NCBI GenBank assembly: GCA_013350335.1
Contig: CM023539.1
Coordinates: 17,944,223 to 18,008,222 of the forward strand
Source: Chimonanthus salicifolius
Lineage: Eukaryota > Streptophyta > Magnoliopsida > Laurales > Calycanthaceae
DNA: 64,000 nucleotides
Direction of reading: 5' to 3'
Shown piece after piece: positions 11,401-22,150 of this stretch. The first letter of the stretch is position 1. Each line of letters begins with the position of its first letter. Made by a program: the position numbers and the translations under genes. The notes beneath the pieces were generated by a model. The model made no database searches and was not told where the DNA came from. It saw only the letters and a program-made list of their open reading frames with translations.

Positions 11401-13044
11401 CATAATAGAGTAGAGTGATAGAGCGCGGGACGTCACGACGCGAGCTAAGTCTGAACTTCCAAAGTCCGACCCTTAACTGGTCAACCCTATGTGTGTATGG
11501 ACTCAGTCCAATAAAACGGTTCACACATAGCAATATCAACTTGCGGAATAAAATCATGGCCTGCGGAATCATAACATTAAAATGCGGAATCATAATAGAA
11601 CCAAGTTCTATTCCATTCGGATAGCAAAGTACATCAAGTCTTGAATCATCATTATCATATCACAATTATTCAGCAAAATATCCTACCATAGCAAATTCAT
11701 TTAAGTTATTACAATCCGAATCCTAGATACTCAAATACAAATCCCTGAGTATCTTAAACAAAATATAAAACTATAAGCGTCCAAGCTCCTATACTTGACC
11801 GGTTTCGCGCTCCTCGTTCCCCTGATTACCTGTATCATTCACTACAGGGTAGAAGTAGGGCGTTAGAACAGTGCGCCCAGTAGGTATTCCAGTTACGGCT
11901 AACACATGGTTAGTACAAACATATATTGTAACATAATATATAAAACCAGGTAAAATCCATGCCATGCAATGATGACAAATATGCAATGAGTCCCACCCAT
12001 CACCTGTACATAAAGTGTGCCTACCACATAGGTCTTTCGATCGCCCCGACGGAGTGTGGACCCTCCAGAAATCTTCTTGATGGAAATCACATCAAGGTGT
12101 TGCACATAGGTTTTTCGGACGCCCCGACGGAGTGTGACCCCTCCGGTTATAAATCCTCCACCCCATGCTATGCATGAGATGCCAATGAAATACATGCTAT
12201 TTTATAACATAATATAGCATTGAAAATCATCATTTGAAAACACATCCAACACATGCTCTTTATATAAATAAACTTAGCATCTAAAATCATCCTTTGAAAC
12301 ATAATTGGCCCATGTTATTTTAAACAATTAAACATAGCATTCGATATTCAATATAATAAAACATATTCTTGAAAACATATTTTCATCAAACATAATATAT
12401 AAAAACAAGGTACATAAGCCATGGTTTCAAAGAGGTGGAATCTTACCTAAGACCGTTCACAAGTCCTTGCGTTTCCGTCCAAGATTCGATCACCGATCGC
12501 GCACCGCTTGCGAGATCCCGTTACCTTATAATATAATGATAAATCAACACCAAGTCTCACCTAATTTCAAGGTTCTAAGTCCATAAACAAAACCCCATGG
12601 GGTTCGGCCATACACCATGGCCGACCCCATGGTTTACCATTTTTTATACATATTTACAAGAATGCCACTGTTGGTAACCCTAGCCCCTTCTCTTTGCGTA
12701 GGTTCCAAGTTATTCATTCATGCTTCCAAAATCCATAATACCATACAATAACTCATGGGGTTTGGCCATACACCATGGCCGAACCCAATGTCCAACATTC
12801 TCTCATATTTACCAAAATGCTATTGACTTCCTCTTCCCTTTAAATCTTTCATAATTAGACCTTAAAAATTTCTCTAATCAAATAAGTTCATCAATTACAT
12901 CTCATGGGGTTCGGCCATGATGTAGTTCTCCTACTTTGGTATTTTAATTACATTTTTACCATTACTTTCTCCATCAATTCATATCATACATTGTACCCTT
13001 TATTTTATTTAAAACTAACATAACCTAACTCATAATGTAGGTTC

Positions 13045-14558
13045 TGTAATGCCTTGCCCTTTCCACCCGCTTTAAAATCAGAGTTTGAAATTTTCTTTTT
13101 AAAAGAAACATAGAGTGAACAAGGGCGGGCGGTGCCACGATGCGAGCTAAGTCCGGACTATCCAAGTTCTACCCTTAACTGGCCACCCATGTGTGCATGG
13201 ACTAAACCCATGAAAGATAATACACACATGGAACTAAACAATGACTTGCGGAATAAACTAGACTAACTGCGGAATTAGGTTGAATTGATAGTAAGTACCA
13301 GTCTCAATTAGTAAATAACATAAACCAACCATCCATCGTTAATATCCTAAACAAACCATAGCAAGTAACTACAATATTACATGTCCATAATAAAGTATTC
13401 AAATAACAGCAATTATAAATCCATTCCAGCATTCAAGCATTTACGCTTGGCTCCCCTCCCTATCATCAACCTTCTCTTTCCCTTTCTTTGTACCTGCATT
13501 CTCCTCTGAGGATAGAATTAGGGTGTTAGATCAACGCGCCCAGTAGGTTCCCGAATCAGGGCTACCACATGGTTAGCATATAAAACATGCATATATATCA
13601 TAGTACATGATTATCAATAAAACATCTGAAAACAATGCTATGTATGTAAGTGCATATGTAATGAACCCCACCCCATCGCACATACACAGCCATCACTTGA
13701 CGGGACTCTCACCGTCAAGGTAAATCACAATACACTTTCATTTGGGACTCACAGTATTCTTTCATTGGGACTCACAAGATAAGGTAATCCACAGTAATCC
13801 TCGTTACCTGTGGATTACCTTATCATGTGAGTCCCAATGAAAAAATACTGTGAGTCCCAAATGAAAGTGTATTGTGATTTACCTTGACGGTGAGAGTCCC
13901 GTCAAGTGATGGCTATGTATGTGCGATGGGGTGGGGCTCATTACATATGCACTTACATACATAGCATTGTTTTCAGATGTTTTATTGATAATCATGTACT
14001 ATGATATATATGCATGTTTTATATGCTAACCATGTGGTAGCCCTGATTCGGGAACCTACTGGGCGCGTTGATCTAACGCCCTAATTCTATCCTCAGAGGA
14101 GAATGCAGGTACAAGGAAAGTGATAGAAAAGGTTGATGATAGGGAGGGGAGCCAAGCATAAATGCTTGAATGCTGGAATGGATTTATAATTGCTGTCATT
14201 TGAATGCTTTATTATGGACATGTAATATTGTAGTTACTTGCTATGGTTTGTTTAGGATATTAACGATGGATGGTTGGTTTATGTTATTTACTAATTGAGA
14301 CTGGTACTTGCTATCTATTCAACCTAATTCTGCAGTTAGTCTAGTTTATTCCTCAAGTCATTGTTTAGTTCCATGTGTGTATTATCTTTCATGGGTTTAG
14401 TCCATACACACATGGGTGGCCAGGTAAGGGTCGGACTTGGATAGTCCGGACTTAGCTCGCAGTCGTGGCGCCGCCCGCCCTTGTTCACTCTATGTTTCTT
14501 TTAAAAGGAAAATTTCAGACTCTGATTTTAAAGCGGGTGGAAAGGGCGGGGCGTTACA
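13045..14558. repeat. 1.5-kb inverted repeat forming the 5' LTR
   Basis: The left arm (750 bp, TGTAATGCC...TCCACAG) is the reverse complement of the right arm (751 bp, CTGTGGA...GCGTTACA). They are separated by 13 nt (13795-13807). The arms differ by scattered substitutions, mostly transitions (for example TGTAATGCC versus TGTAACGCC at the outer ends). The innermost 7 bp (TCCACAG/CTGTGGA) and the 13-nt loop also occur as a natural hairpin inside the intact 3' LTR (20004-20030 and 20094-20120). Confidence 0.9.
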
Positions 14559-14560
14559 GT

Positions 14561-14572
14561 TGGTATCAGAGC
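14561..14572 (+). other. Primer-binding site, copy 1
   Basis: TGGTATCAGAGC two bases after the LTR end; perfect match to the tRNA-iMet primer complement. Confidence 0.9.
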
Positions 14573-14612
14573 GAACATGGGTTCATAACTTAACTGATAC
14601 CAACATTACAGT

Positions 14613-14624
14613 TGGTATCAGAGC
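14613..14624 (+). other. Primer-binding site, copy 2
   Basis: A second perfect TGGTATCAGAGC 52 bp downstream, preceded by ATTACAGT, which resembles the LTR end plus spacer of copy 1 (GTTACAGT). Between the two lies GATACCAAC, the reverse complement of GTTGGTATC, so this segment can also form a small hairpin. Confidence 0.85.
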
Positions 14625-15406
14625 GAAACGAGAAGTTGAATCATCGAAGTAAGATTAAGACGGTTTCATGTCTCATTGACAGATAAGAATCCCAACTGAC
14701 CGACTCTTCGGAGTCTGCTGACTCGGGGCCGGATTAATTTACTTTGAGTGACTTAGACTGAACAACCAATCTGAGAACGACGATGAAAGATAGCAAAGTA
14801 AAGTACAATCATCATAACTGGACATATCAAACATAGCAAAGTAGGATGTACTCCCCTGATATTCCCCATTGAGAAACAAACAACAGGAATTTTGAGATTT
14901 CCCCCAGAAACAAAAGAAAACAAAGTGTGATGATTTGACAATATCCCTAAACTGAGAAGTGATACATAATACTTAGGGAGGTTTTCCCCGAGAACAGCAG
15001 AACATCAAGATTTCCCCAAATTGAGAAATGATACATGATAATTAGGAAGTTTCCCCAAAAACAAAGAAATACAAAGAGTGTTGATTTGGCAATTTTCCCA
15101 AATTATGAAGAACACAAAACTTTACTTAGAAGCTAAGTCAACTGATGTTTCCATGACTTAGGAAAAATGTCTCCAAAGGAAGAAACGGAGAGGGTCGGAA
15201 TGGTGCAAACATTCCTGAAGTATCTCCGGAATTACGGAACCTAGTATAGGCGGTGGTCACTTCCGTTCTACAACAACTCGTGAGCGGAAAAGGACACACA
15301 AACCCGAATAAAACACATGACCAAAAAGGTCGGGGTGGGAGAAATACTTTTTGCTCTCGTAAAAGACTCAGGCCCTACTTATGGAGATCTTCAGCCTTTA
15401 TTGGTT
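14625..15406 (+). other. Degenerate internal sequence, no recognisable domain
   Basis: A-rich sequence with short repeated phrases ('atttccccaaa...acaaagaa' at about 14880-15110). This is where the gag N-terminus should lie, but I cannot support a gag core here. Confidence 0.4.
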
Positions 15407-15810
15407 TCACTGGAAGTTCCTGTTTCTAGTGTGGTCGACCAGGTCATTTCAAAAGAGAGCGTCCACAGAATGTTAGATCTCCTAGTACCTGTTTCCAGTG
15501 TGGCCAACTAGGCCATTTCAAAAGAAAGCGTCTACAGAATGTTAGATCTCCTAGTACCTGTTTCCGATGTGGTCAGAAGGGCCATTTCAAAAGAGATTGT
15601 CCACAGAGCAAAAGATCTCCTCCCTACAGGGGTTCTCTCCTTGGTCCGGCTCAACCAGCTGAGTCACAAGAGTCTGAACGACTAAATACTTTGACTTCTC
15701 CTCTAGAGACAGTAGAACATTTGGTAACTCAAGGTATGGCAGTAATTTGCAGTTCATATGTTTATGCATTATTTGATCTACTGCCTTCGCATTTGTTACT
15801 AGCACCATAA
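15407..15810 (+). pseudogene. gag C-terminus with three zinc knuckles, then protease remnant
   Basis: Three consecutive ~69-bp units each encode a CCHC-type knuckle of pattern CFxCGxxGHFKR. The first is broken by a stop (C-F-stop-C-G), the second has lost its last cysteine (KRKR), and the third is intact (CFRCGQKGHFKRDC). The units share the linker 'NVRSPST', so the knuckle was amplified in tandem. Next come a Ser/Pro-rich linker and 'GMAVICSSYVYALFDLLPSHLLL', which aligns with the plant Ty3 protease pattern (...YVLFDTGATHSFIS), with the catalytic D-T-G changed to D-L-L. The frame then stops. The protein would bind RNA; the protease cannot be active. Confidence 0.7.
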
Positions 15811-15913
15811 TACAACAAGTTGCCCACTGCACTTACTATAGAATTCCCTATTGATAAACGTTGACGACTATTGGAGGATATGTAGATTCAACAATAGATA
15901 TTGTGGCCCCATA

Positions 15914-16200
15914 GTGAATGTGATGGTTTCCATGAATGGATTATACCCATAGTAGGGTTATATTCATGGACGGATATTAATCATGAATAAATGATACTCA
16001 TGGACAGAGTGATACCAAGGATGGATGGTTTCCATGAATGGATTATACCCATAGGTGGGTTATATTTATGGATGGTTAGTAACTAAGGATTCATAATACT
16101 CATGGTCAGAGTGATGCTCAAGGATGAATTATTTCCATGAATGGATTATACCCATGGGAGGGTTATATTCATGGATGATTATTAAACAGGGATAAATGAC
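15914..16200 (+). repeat. Tandem repeat, ~105-bp unit, about 2.7 copies
   Basis: The phrase 'ggtttccatgaatggattat' and its variants recur at about 15926, 16027 and 16130, each followed by 'acccatagtagggttatattcatgg' or similar. It lies in the non-coding internal region. Confidence 0.75.
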
Positions 16201-16889
16201 ATATTGACCTAATGATTGGGACATGTTTCGATTTACATCCCACGTTCTAAGAAAAGGGTGTTGGTCGTATTACGACTTGCATCACCAGAAAAGTTGGTAT
16301 TGAGAGGTACTCAATATCGTAGAAGTTTTGGAACAAAAGTTGTTAGTCACATAGTGACATATGTGCAAATGAAGATCTGTAAAATTTTGGAAACGTATTT
16401 AACGGGAAAGATAAGAGTCTAGTGAAACTTGAATGGGAAACTATGGGCGACTGTCGAGTTAGACTGATCAGCTGACTCTGTAGTTAGCTGATGGAGTTCC
16501 AGGAGAGTGTAACTAGAAACCTAGGTAAAATGGAATCAGAAAAAGCTTTGAGCATAGGCTCGCATTGACAGACTACCTCACACAAAGAGTAGATGAAAGA
16601 ACATATTGAGCAGGTACGTATGGAAAATACTATGAGAACAGGTAGATTGATCTATGTGAGATCACAAATGGCTCACGAAAAAAAGATATAACATGAGACA
16701 GAACAAAAGGTGTTACGGAACCGAGCAATCCAATTTGTCAAAGTGGTGTGGACCGACATGGTAATGAAGAAGTCACTTGTGAACTTGAAATCGGAAATAA
16801 GAATAGCACACTCTGGGATATTTACTTAATCGTTTATAAACCTACTTCGCTCGATTTTCGAGACGAAAATTTTAAAAAGAGGGTTATAT
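16201..16889 (+). other. 3' internal sequence ending in a polypurine tract
   Basis: No domain is recognisable. It ends 'gagacgaaaattttaaaaagaggg', the typical Tekay-like lead-in to the 3' LTR; the purine tract AAAAAGAGGG is at about 16874-16883. Confidence 0.55.
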
Positions 16890-18180
16890 TGTAACACCCC
16901 GATTTCTCAATAAGATGGATAATTACAAAAATGCCCCTGGATTGGTAAATTTAATAATTATGATGTTAAATGAGAAAATGGTGGGGCCCATTGTTCAAAT
17001 TTAGATCCTATGAACATATTATAAGGGTCAAATTATAATGGATGGGTAATGTACATCAAATTGGGTCAAAATGGTTAATTGGATCAAAGAATTCTCAATG
17101 ATTGGAATAATTACAAAAAAGCCCCTGGTTTGGTGAATTCAATAAATGTGATTGTAAATAAGGAAATAGTGGGGCCCATTGTTCAAATGAATACCCTATG
17201 AGCATATTATAAATTCCAAATTTGATTTGATGGGTAATGTACATCAATTGGGTCGAAAATGGCTAAATGGGTCAAAGGGCCCAATTGGACCCAATGGGTC
17301 ATAATGGATGATTTGACCATTGTGTAAGCTAAAATTAAATGGGGTTAAGCTGAACTGATTGGAAATCAAGTATAGCAAAAATGGGTAGGCTTGATGCACA
17401 AGTGAAAACCATTTAAAAGTGGCAAAATCAGCCCATTAATGGGTCATGTTGTCAAAACGGGTCAAAGCGCTGATTGGGGACCCAATGGGTCGGGTTGACT
17501 ATGTTGACCACGAATGACCGTGTGGGCCCTCAGATGAGCTCAAGTGTGAGTTAGTTCAGCTTGAGTTGGACTGATTTGGAGTGAGTTTGATTTAAGAAAA
17601 GAGTTGACTCAAACTTGGTGCATTAAATGTGTTGAGTTGGATGAGTTGAGTTGGAATAAAAAGATCATGAGTCAAGTGAGTCAAGAGGAGATGGAAAGGA
17701 GTTTTAATCTCACCCAATACTTAATCAAACCCATCCCAGCCGTTGGAATGAAGAGGTACCTTGGCAAAGCCAAGGGACACCAAGGTTGGGCGGCAACATG
17801 CATCTCATGAGATGCATGTGTTGTGAATGAAAGGTTGCAACGTTTGGGTGAAGGGGTGTCTTGGATGACACCCAATATCCCAACGTTTTTTAGCAAAGTT
17901 TAATGAGGATTAAAGAGGGAGTTTTGGGGCTGATGTACAAAAGGGAAAGATTACCATTCTTGGCCTATTTTCACATTGAAAATCCAAAGAATTCCCATCT
18001 CTCTCTCCCTCTCTCCAAATTCGTTTTTCTTGGCTGAAACAACAGAGGTGTTTGCACAACTGATCAAGCATAAAACAGCAAAGGAAGGAAGACAAAGAAG
18101 GATTGGAAGTAAAGATTAAAAGCAAGGAAGCTTGGTAAGTGTTTAGTTGTTATTCTGGTTTAATAAAATGGAACAAATGG

Positions 18181-19620
18181 AGCATGTAATGGGCCATGGT
18201 TATGGCCGAATACATCAAGGTTTTAACCTTGGATTAGATGGCTTAAAGGATAAGAAAGTATGCCATTGGGTTCGGCCATCTTGGTTGGCCGAACCCCATG
18301 AAAAATGTGGATTGGATTTGATGTTCTTAAAGGTCAAAAACCATGTCAAGCCATGCTGATTTATACACATAATTGGGTCATTTTGTGGCCGAATCAAGTA
18401 AGGTTGTAAAGTGTGTTTATAAGGTCTAAAGGATGGAAATTTAGAACATGGAGTTCGGCCACTTTGGATGGCCGAACCCCATGGAAATAATTGGTTGATT
18501 TGGATGGTTTTTGGAATTTAAAACCATACAAGTGTGGGACTGTTTTTAGATGTTTTCTTAGACTTAAAGTGTATGTTTTAAAAAGGTTAAAACATGGACT
18601 TGAAGGTCATGAAGGATTGAAGGTATCATGGGTCTAAATCATGGATTTAAATTGATGAAATGGACCATTGGACTCGGCCATCTTGGATGGCCGAATCCCA
18701 TGAAGTGTTATGGTCATTTGGATTGAGTTTTTATAAAGTGGAAACCATGCAAAGTGATGGACTTATTTGGATGGTTTTGGGAGGTAAAAATCCGGTAATG
18801 TTATACTGATTATCACATGTTTAAATGAGACCTAAAACATGTTCATAAGGACCAAGACATGGACATAGGGTTCGGCCACCTTGGATGGCCAAACCCCATG
18901 AAAGTATTCGAGGATTTTGTGAGATGAAAACCATATAAAGTTATGGTGTTCTTATGGCAATTAATGGAATACATGTATACTGTGTTTGGTTGGTTAATAT
19001 ACGGCTGAACCATGTAATCATGGTGAATATTAAATCAAGAGAACCATTGGGTTCAGCCATGTATAGGGCCGAACCCCATGGGCTGCCTTATGGGCTGTTT
19101 GTATGGGTTTTACTTGGGTTTATGGTTACTGATTTGGCTCAGCCTATGGATGGCTGAACCATGTAATAACCTTGGAAAAAGAGTGTAGCCTAAGTTAAAT
19201 ACCTAGATTAAAGTTATTGGACCAATGGAGTCATTGGGTTCGGCCATGTATAGGGCCGAACCCCATGGACCACTTCATATGGATTATTTTATGTGGAATG
19301 TTCTTATTGAATTAAAAGGTTTCGATGTAAAGATCATGGAATTGATCAGTAGTTTTAAAGGTTAAAATGGGATATAATTGAGTATTGGAACCAATGGCAT
19401 AATGGTAAATATGGGTGAAATGATCAAAGGTGGAATGATCATAGGTATGGTTGTATGGACCCAAATCAAAGGGGTATAGTTCTGCCATGCTATATGGCCG
19501 AACCCTACCAAGGTATTTTTGTACAATTTGATGTTTAATAGGGATTAAACGAATGAGAGACCAAAAGGATAAATAGGTGAGGTTCGGCCATGGGCATGGC
19601 CGAACCCCACATAATACATT
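18181..19620 (+). repeat. Array of GGTTCGGCCAT...ATGGCCGAACC palindromes (3' LTR)
   Basis: About eleven units near 18192, 18267, 18385 (half), 18451, 18671, 18868, 19051, 19137, 19238, 19483 and 19579. Each is a stem of about 10-12 bp with a 2-9 nt loop, usually followed by CCCATG. Spacing is irregular (80-250 bp) and intervening sequence is unrelated. Confidence 0.85.
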
Positions 19621-19930
19621 TTTGGGACATTGACCAAGTTGGAATTACATGATGAATGTTTGGTTTGTTGCTATTTAAATAGGGTATCCAGACTTGCGTA
19701 TATGGCATATGAGTCATGAACGGCTGACGATTAAGAAAGATCAAATACTGAAGTGAATCTTCAGTAGGTTTCCTACCTACTTGTAACCACAATTATGATT
19801 TGGTTTTATTATGTTTTTATGAGATATGTTGTATTTGATATTATGTTTCAAATATGGTTTTGAATGATGAGATATGTGTTTACAAATGACATACATGTAC
19901 ATTGACATCTCATGCACTGGCATGGGGTGA

Positions 19931-20130
19931 TGATTATGGATTACCTTGACTTGAGAGTCCCAATGAAAGAACACCGTGAAACAACTCAATGATGAAGTGT
20001 CTTTCCACAGGTAACGAGGATTACTGTGGATTACCTTATCATGTGAGTCCCAATGAAAGAATACCGTGAAACAACTCAATGATGAAGTGTCTTTCCACAG
20101 GTAACAAGGATTACTGTGGATTACCTTATC
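19931..20130 (+). repeat. 90-bp tandem repeat in the 3' LTR
   Basis: Two full units ending at 20010 and 20100 (CTTTCCACAG), with a partial third. Each contains the TCCACAG-13 nt-CTGTGGA hairpin that forms the fold-back point of the palindromic 5' LTR. Confidence 0.8.
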
Positions 20131-20925
20131 ATGTGAGTCCCAATGAAAGAATACTGTGAGTCCCAAATGAAAGTGTATTGTGATTTACCTTGACGGTGAG
20201 AGTCCCGTCAAGTGATGGCTATGTATGTGCGATGGGGTGGGGCTCATTACATATGCACTTACATACATAGCATTGTTTTCAGATGTTTTATTGATAATCA
20301 TGTACTATGATATATATGCATGTTTTATATGCTAACCATGTGGTAGCCCTGATTCGGGAACCTACTGGGCGCGTTGATCTAACGCCCTAATTCTATCCTC
20401 AGAGGAGAATGCAGGTACAAAGAAAGGGAAAGAGAAGGTTGATGATAGGGAGGGGAGCTAAGCGTAAATGCTTGAATGGATTTATAATTGTTGTTATTTG
20501 AATACTTTATTATGGACATGTAATATTGTAGTTACTTGCTATGGTTTGTTTAGGATATTAACGATGGATGGTTGGTTTATGTTATTTACTGATTGAGACT
20601 GGTACTTGCTATCTATTCAACCTAATTCCGCAGTTAGTCTAGTTTATTCCGCAAGTCATTGTTTAGTTCCATGTGTGTATTATCTTTCATGGTTTAGTCC
20701 ATGTACACATGGGTGGCCAGTTAAGGGTCAGACTTGGATAGTCCGAACTTAGCTCGCGTCGTGGCGCCGTCCGCTCTCTGCCGATGTTATTTTATTATTA
20801 TTTTAAAAAAAATTAGACTCTGATTTCTCAGAGAGGGCGGGGCGTTACAGGTTCATAATCTGATTCATAAATCAGCCCTTAAACCATAATTTAAAGACAC
20901 CTTTAATCCCTTAGTTTAGAACATG

Positions 20926-22150
20926 GGGTTCGGCCATACACCATGGCCGAACCCTATGGTGTATAATTTCCAATTAATCTCGACCTTTCTATAATTGGAA
21001 TGTCTCCAAATTTAGATTTCACCTTCCAAGAATAGAACTTCCCTTTATTAATCTCTCCTACTATCATTAGAAGGTTTCCCTATTTAACTTACCAAAAATA
21101 TAAACCTCCTTCCATAAATGGAAAGTTTTCTAAAAATAACTCTACCTTCCATTTTTAACCTAAGGTCCACATTTAGAAGGTTTCTTAATTAAACAACAAC
21201 CCTTCTATGATTGAATATCTTATTCCAAAATTCACAAGGTTTCCAAAAACTAATCCTAGTGGGGTTCGGCCATAACTATGGCCGAACCTCACTCATGGCA
21301 ACCAATCCCTTCATTTAAATTAGGTTCCATAATGAAGCCTTACCTTCCATTCTTGGTATGGTTTCCATAAATAACTTTTATGGTCTTTAAATAGATACTT
21401 TCTAATTTTAATATCGACTTCCAAGAATGGAAACTTTCCTTAATAAGTAACCTCCTTTCCATATTTGGAAACACCTTCCAAAATTACATTGTTTTTCCAT
21501 AATTAACCACTCCTTCCATATGTGGATTGCTTCCCAAATTAGCAATACTTTCCATAATAAGGTTTCCAAAAATAACTCTAGTGGGGTTCGGCCATACACT
21601 ATGGCCGAACCTCACCCTTTTAGATCTAGGTCCATCTTTTACATTTTCTTTCCAATTTTAACCCATGGGGTTCGGCCAAACACCATGGCCGAACCCTATG
21701 GTTCATGATCTTAGCCCTTGGTTTAGATCTAATCCAAAATTAATCATCAATCCATATAATGTTTGGTGGGGTTAAGCCATACACCATGGCCGAACCTCAC
21801 TCCTCCTTTTTATTATTTTAGATCCACTCCATTAGCCATAAAACAGCCATGGTTCGGCCATGCCATGGCCGACCCATATTCCATATTCTTTCATTGATTT
21901 TCTTGAATCTAAAACATACAATCACCAAAGGTTTCTATGACTTAAGATCTAGGAACATAAACCCAATTAATAAATCAACACTCTCCATGGTTTCCAATCT
22001 TTAAAACCAATTAATTAAGCAAATCTTTCCATGGGGTTCGGCCATGCACTATGGCCGAACCCTATGGTTCTTTCTTCTCTTTTAAAACCATTTACCCATC
22101 TCTAATTTTCTCTTCATGGGGTTTGGCCAACCACCATGGCCGAACCCTAT
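20926..22150 (-). repeat. Array of the same GGTTCGGCCAT palindromes (host solo LTR)
   Basis: About eight units near 20926, 21260, 21587, 21667, 21770, 21849, 22035 and 22117, with three more at 12602, 12760 and 12907 (the last a half-unit). These belong to the minus-strand LTR 11321-23156. Confidence 0.85.

Larger units (their letters stand above)
13045..20849 (+). mobile_element. Gypsy element with a palindromic 5' LTR, TSD GGTTC
   Basis: 7805 bp flanked by GGTTC at 13040-13044 and 20850-20854. Plus-strand order: inverted copy of the LTR's 3' part (13045-13794), loop, direct copy of the same part (13808-14558), primer site, degenerate internal region with gag knuckles and protease (14559-16889), and a full 3' LTR (16890-20849, 3960 bp). 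The 5' LTR lacks its U3 part altogether. Both outer ends are therefore the same LTR terminus (the U5 end) in opposite orientation. No RT, RNase H or integrase is recognisable, so it is non-autonomous. Confidence 0.85.
16890..20849 (+). repeat. 3' LTR of the palindromic-LTR element (3960 bp)
   Basis: Starts TGTAACACCCCG and ends GGGGCGTTACA. It contains the array of GGTTCGGCCAT/ATGGCCGAACC palindromes (18181-19620) and a 90-bp tandem repeat (about 19931-20120). Its last ~756 bp correspond to the arms of the inverted repeat at 13045-14558, with an 8-9 bp indel at 14171 versus 20468. Confidence 0.85.

Noticed and set aside
13045..14558. A large foldback DNA transposon or MITE
   Set aside because: The arms are LTR U5/R sequence and the right arm leads into a primer site and retroelement interior. 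The duplication that flanks it is matched at 20850, not at 14559.
13045..14558. Two separate LTR insertions head to head
   Set aside because: No target duplication at the centre, near-equal arm lengths (750/751), and a 13-nt loop that is itself natural LTR sequence. One fold-back event is simpler, though not proven.
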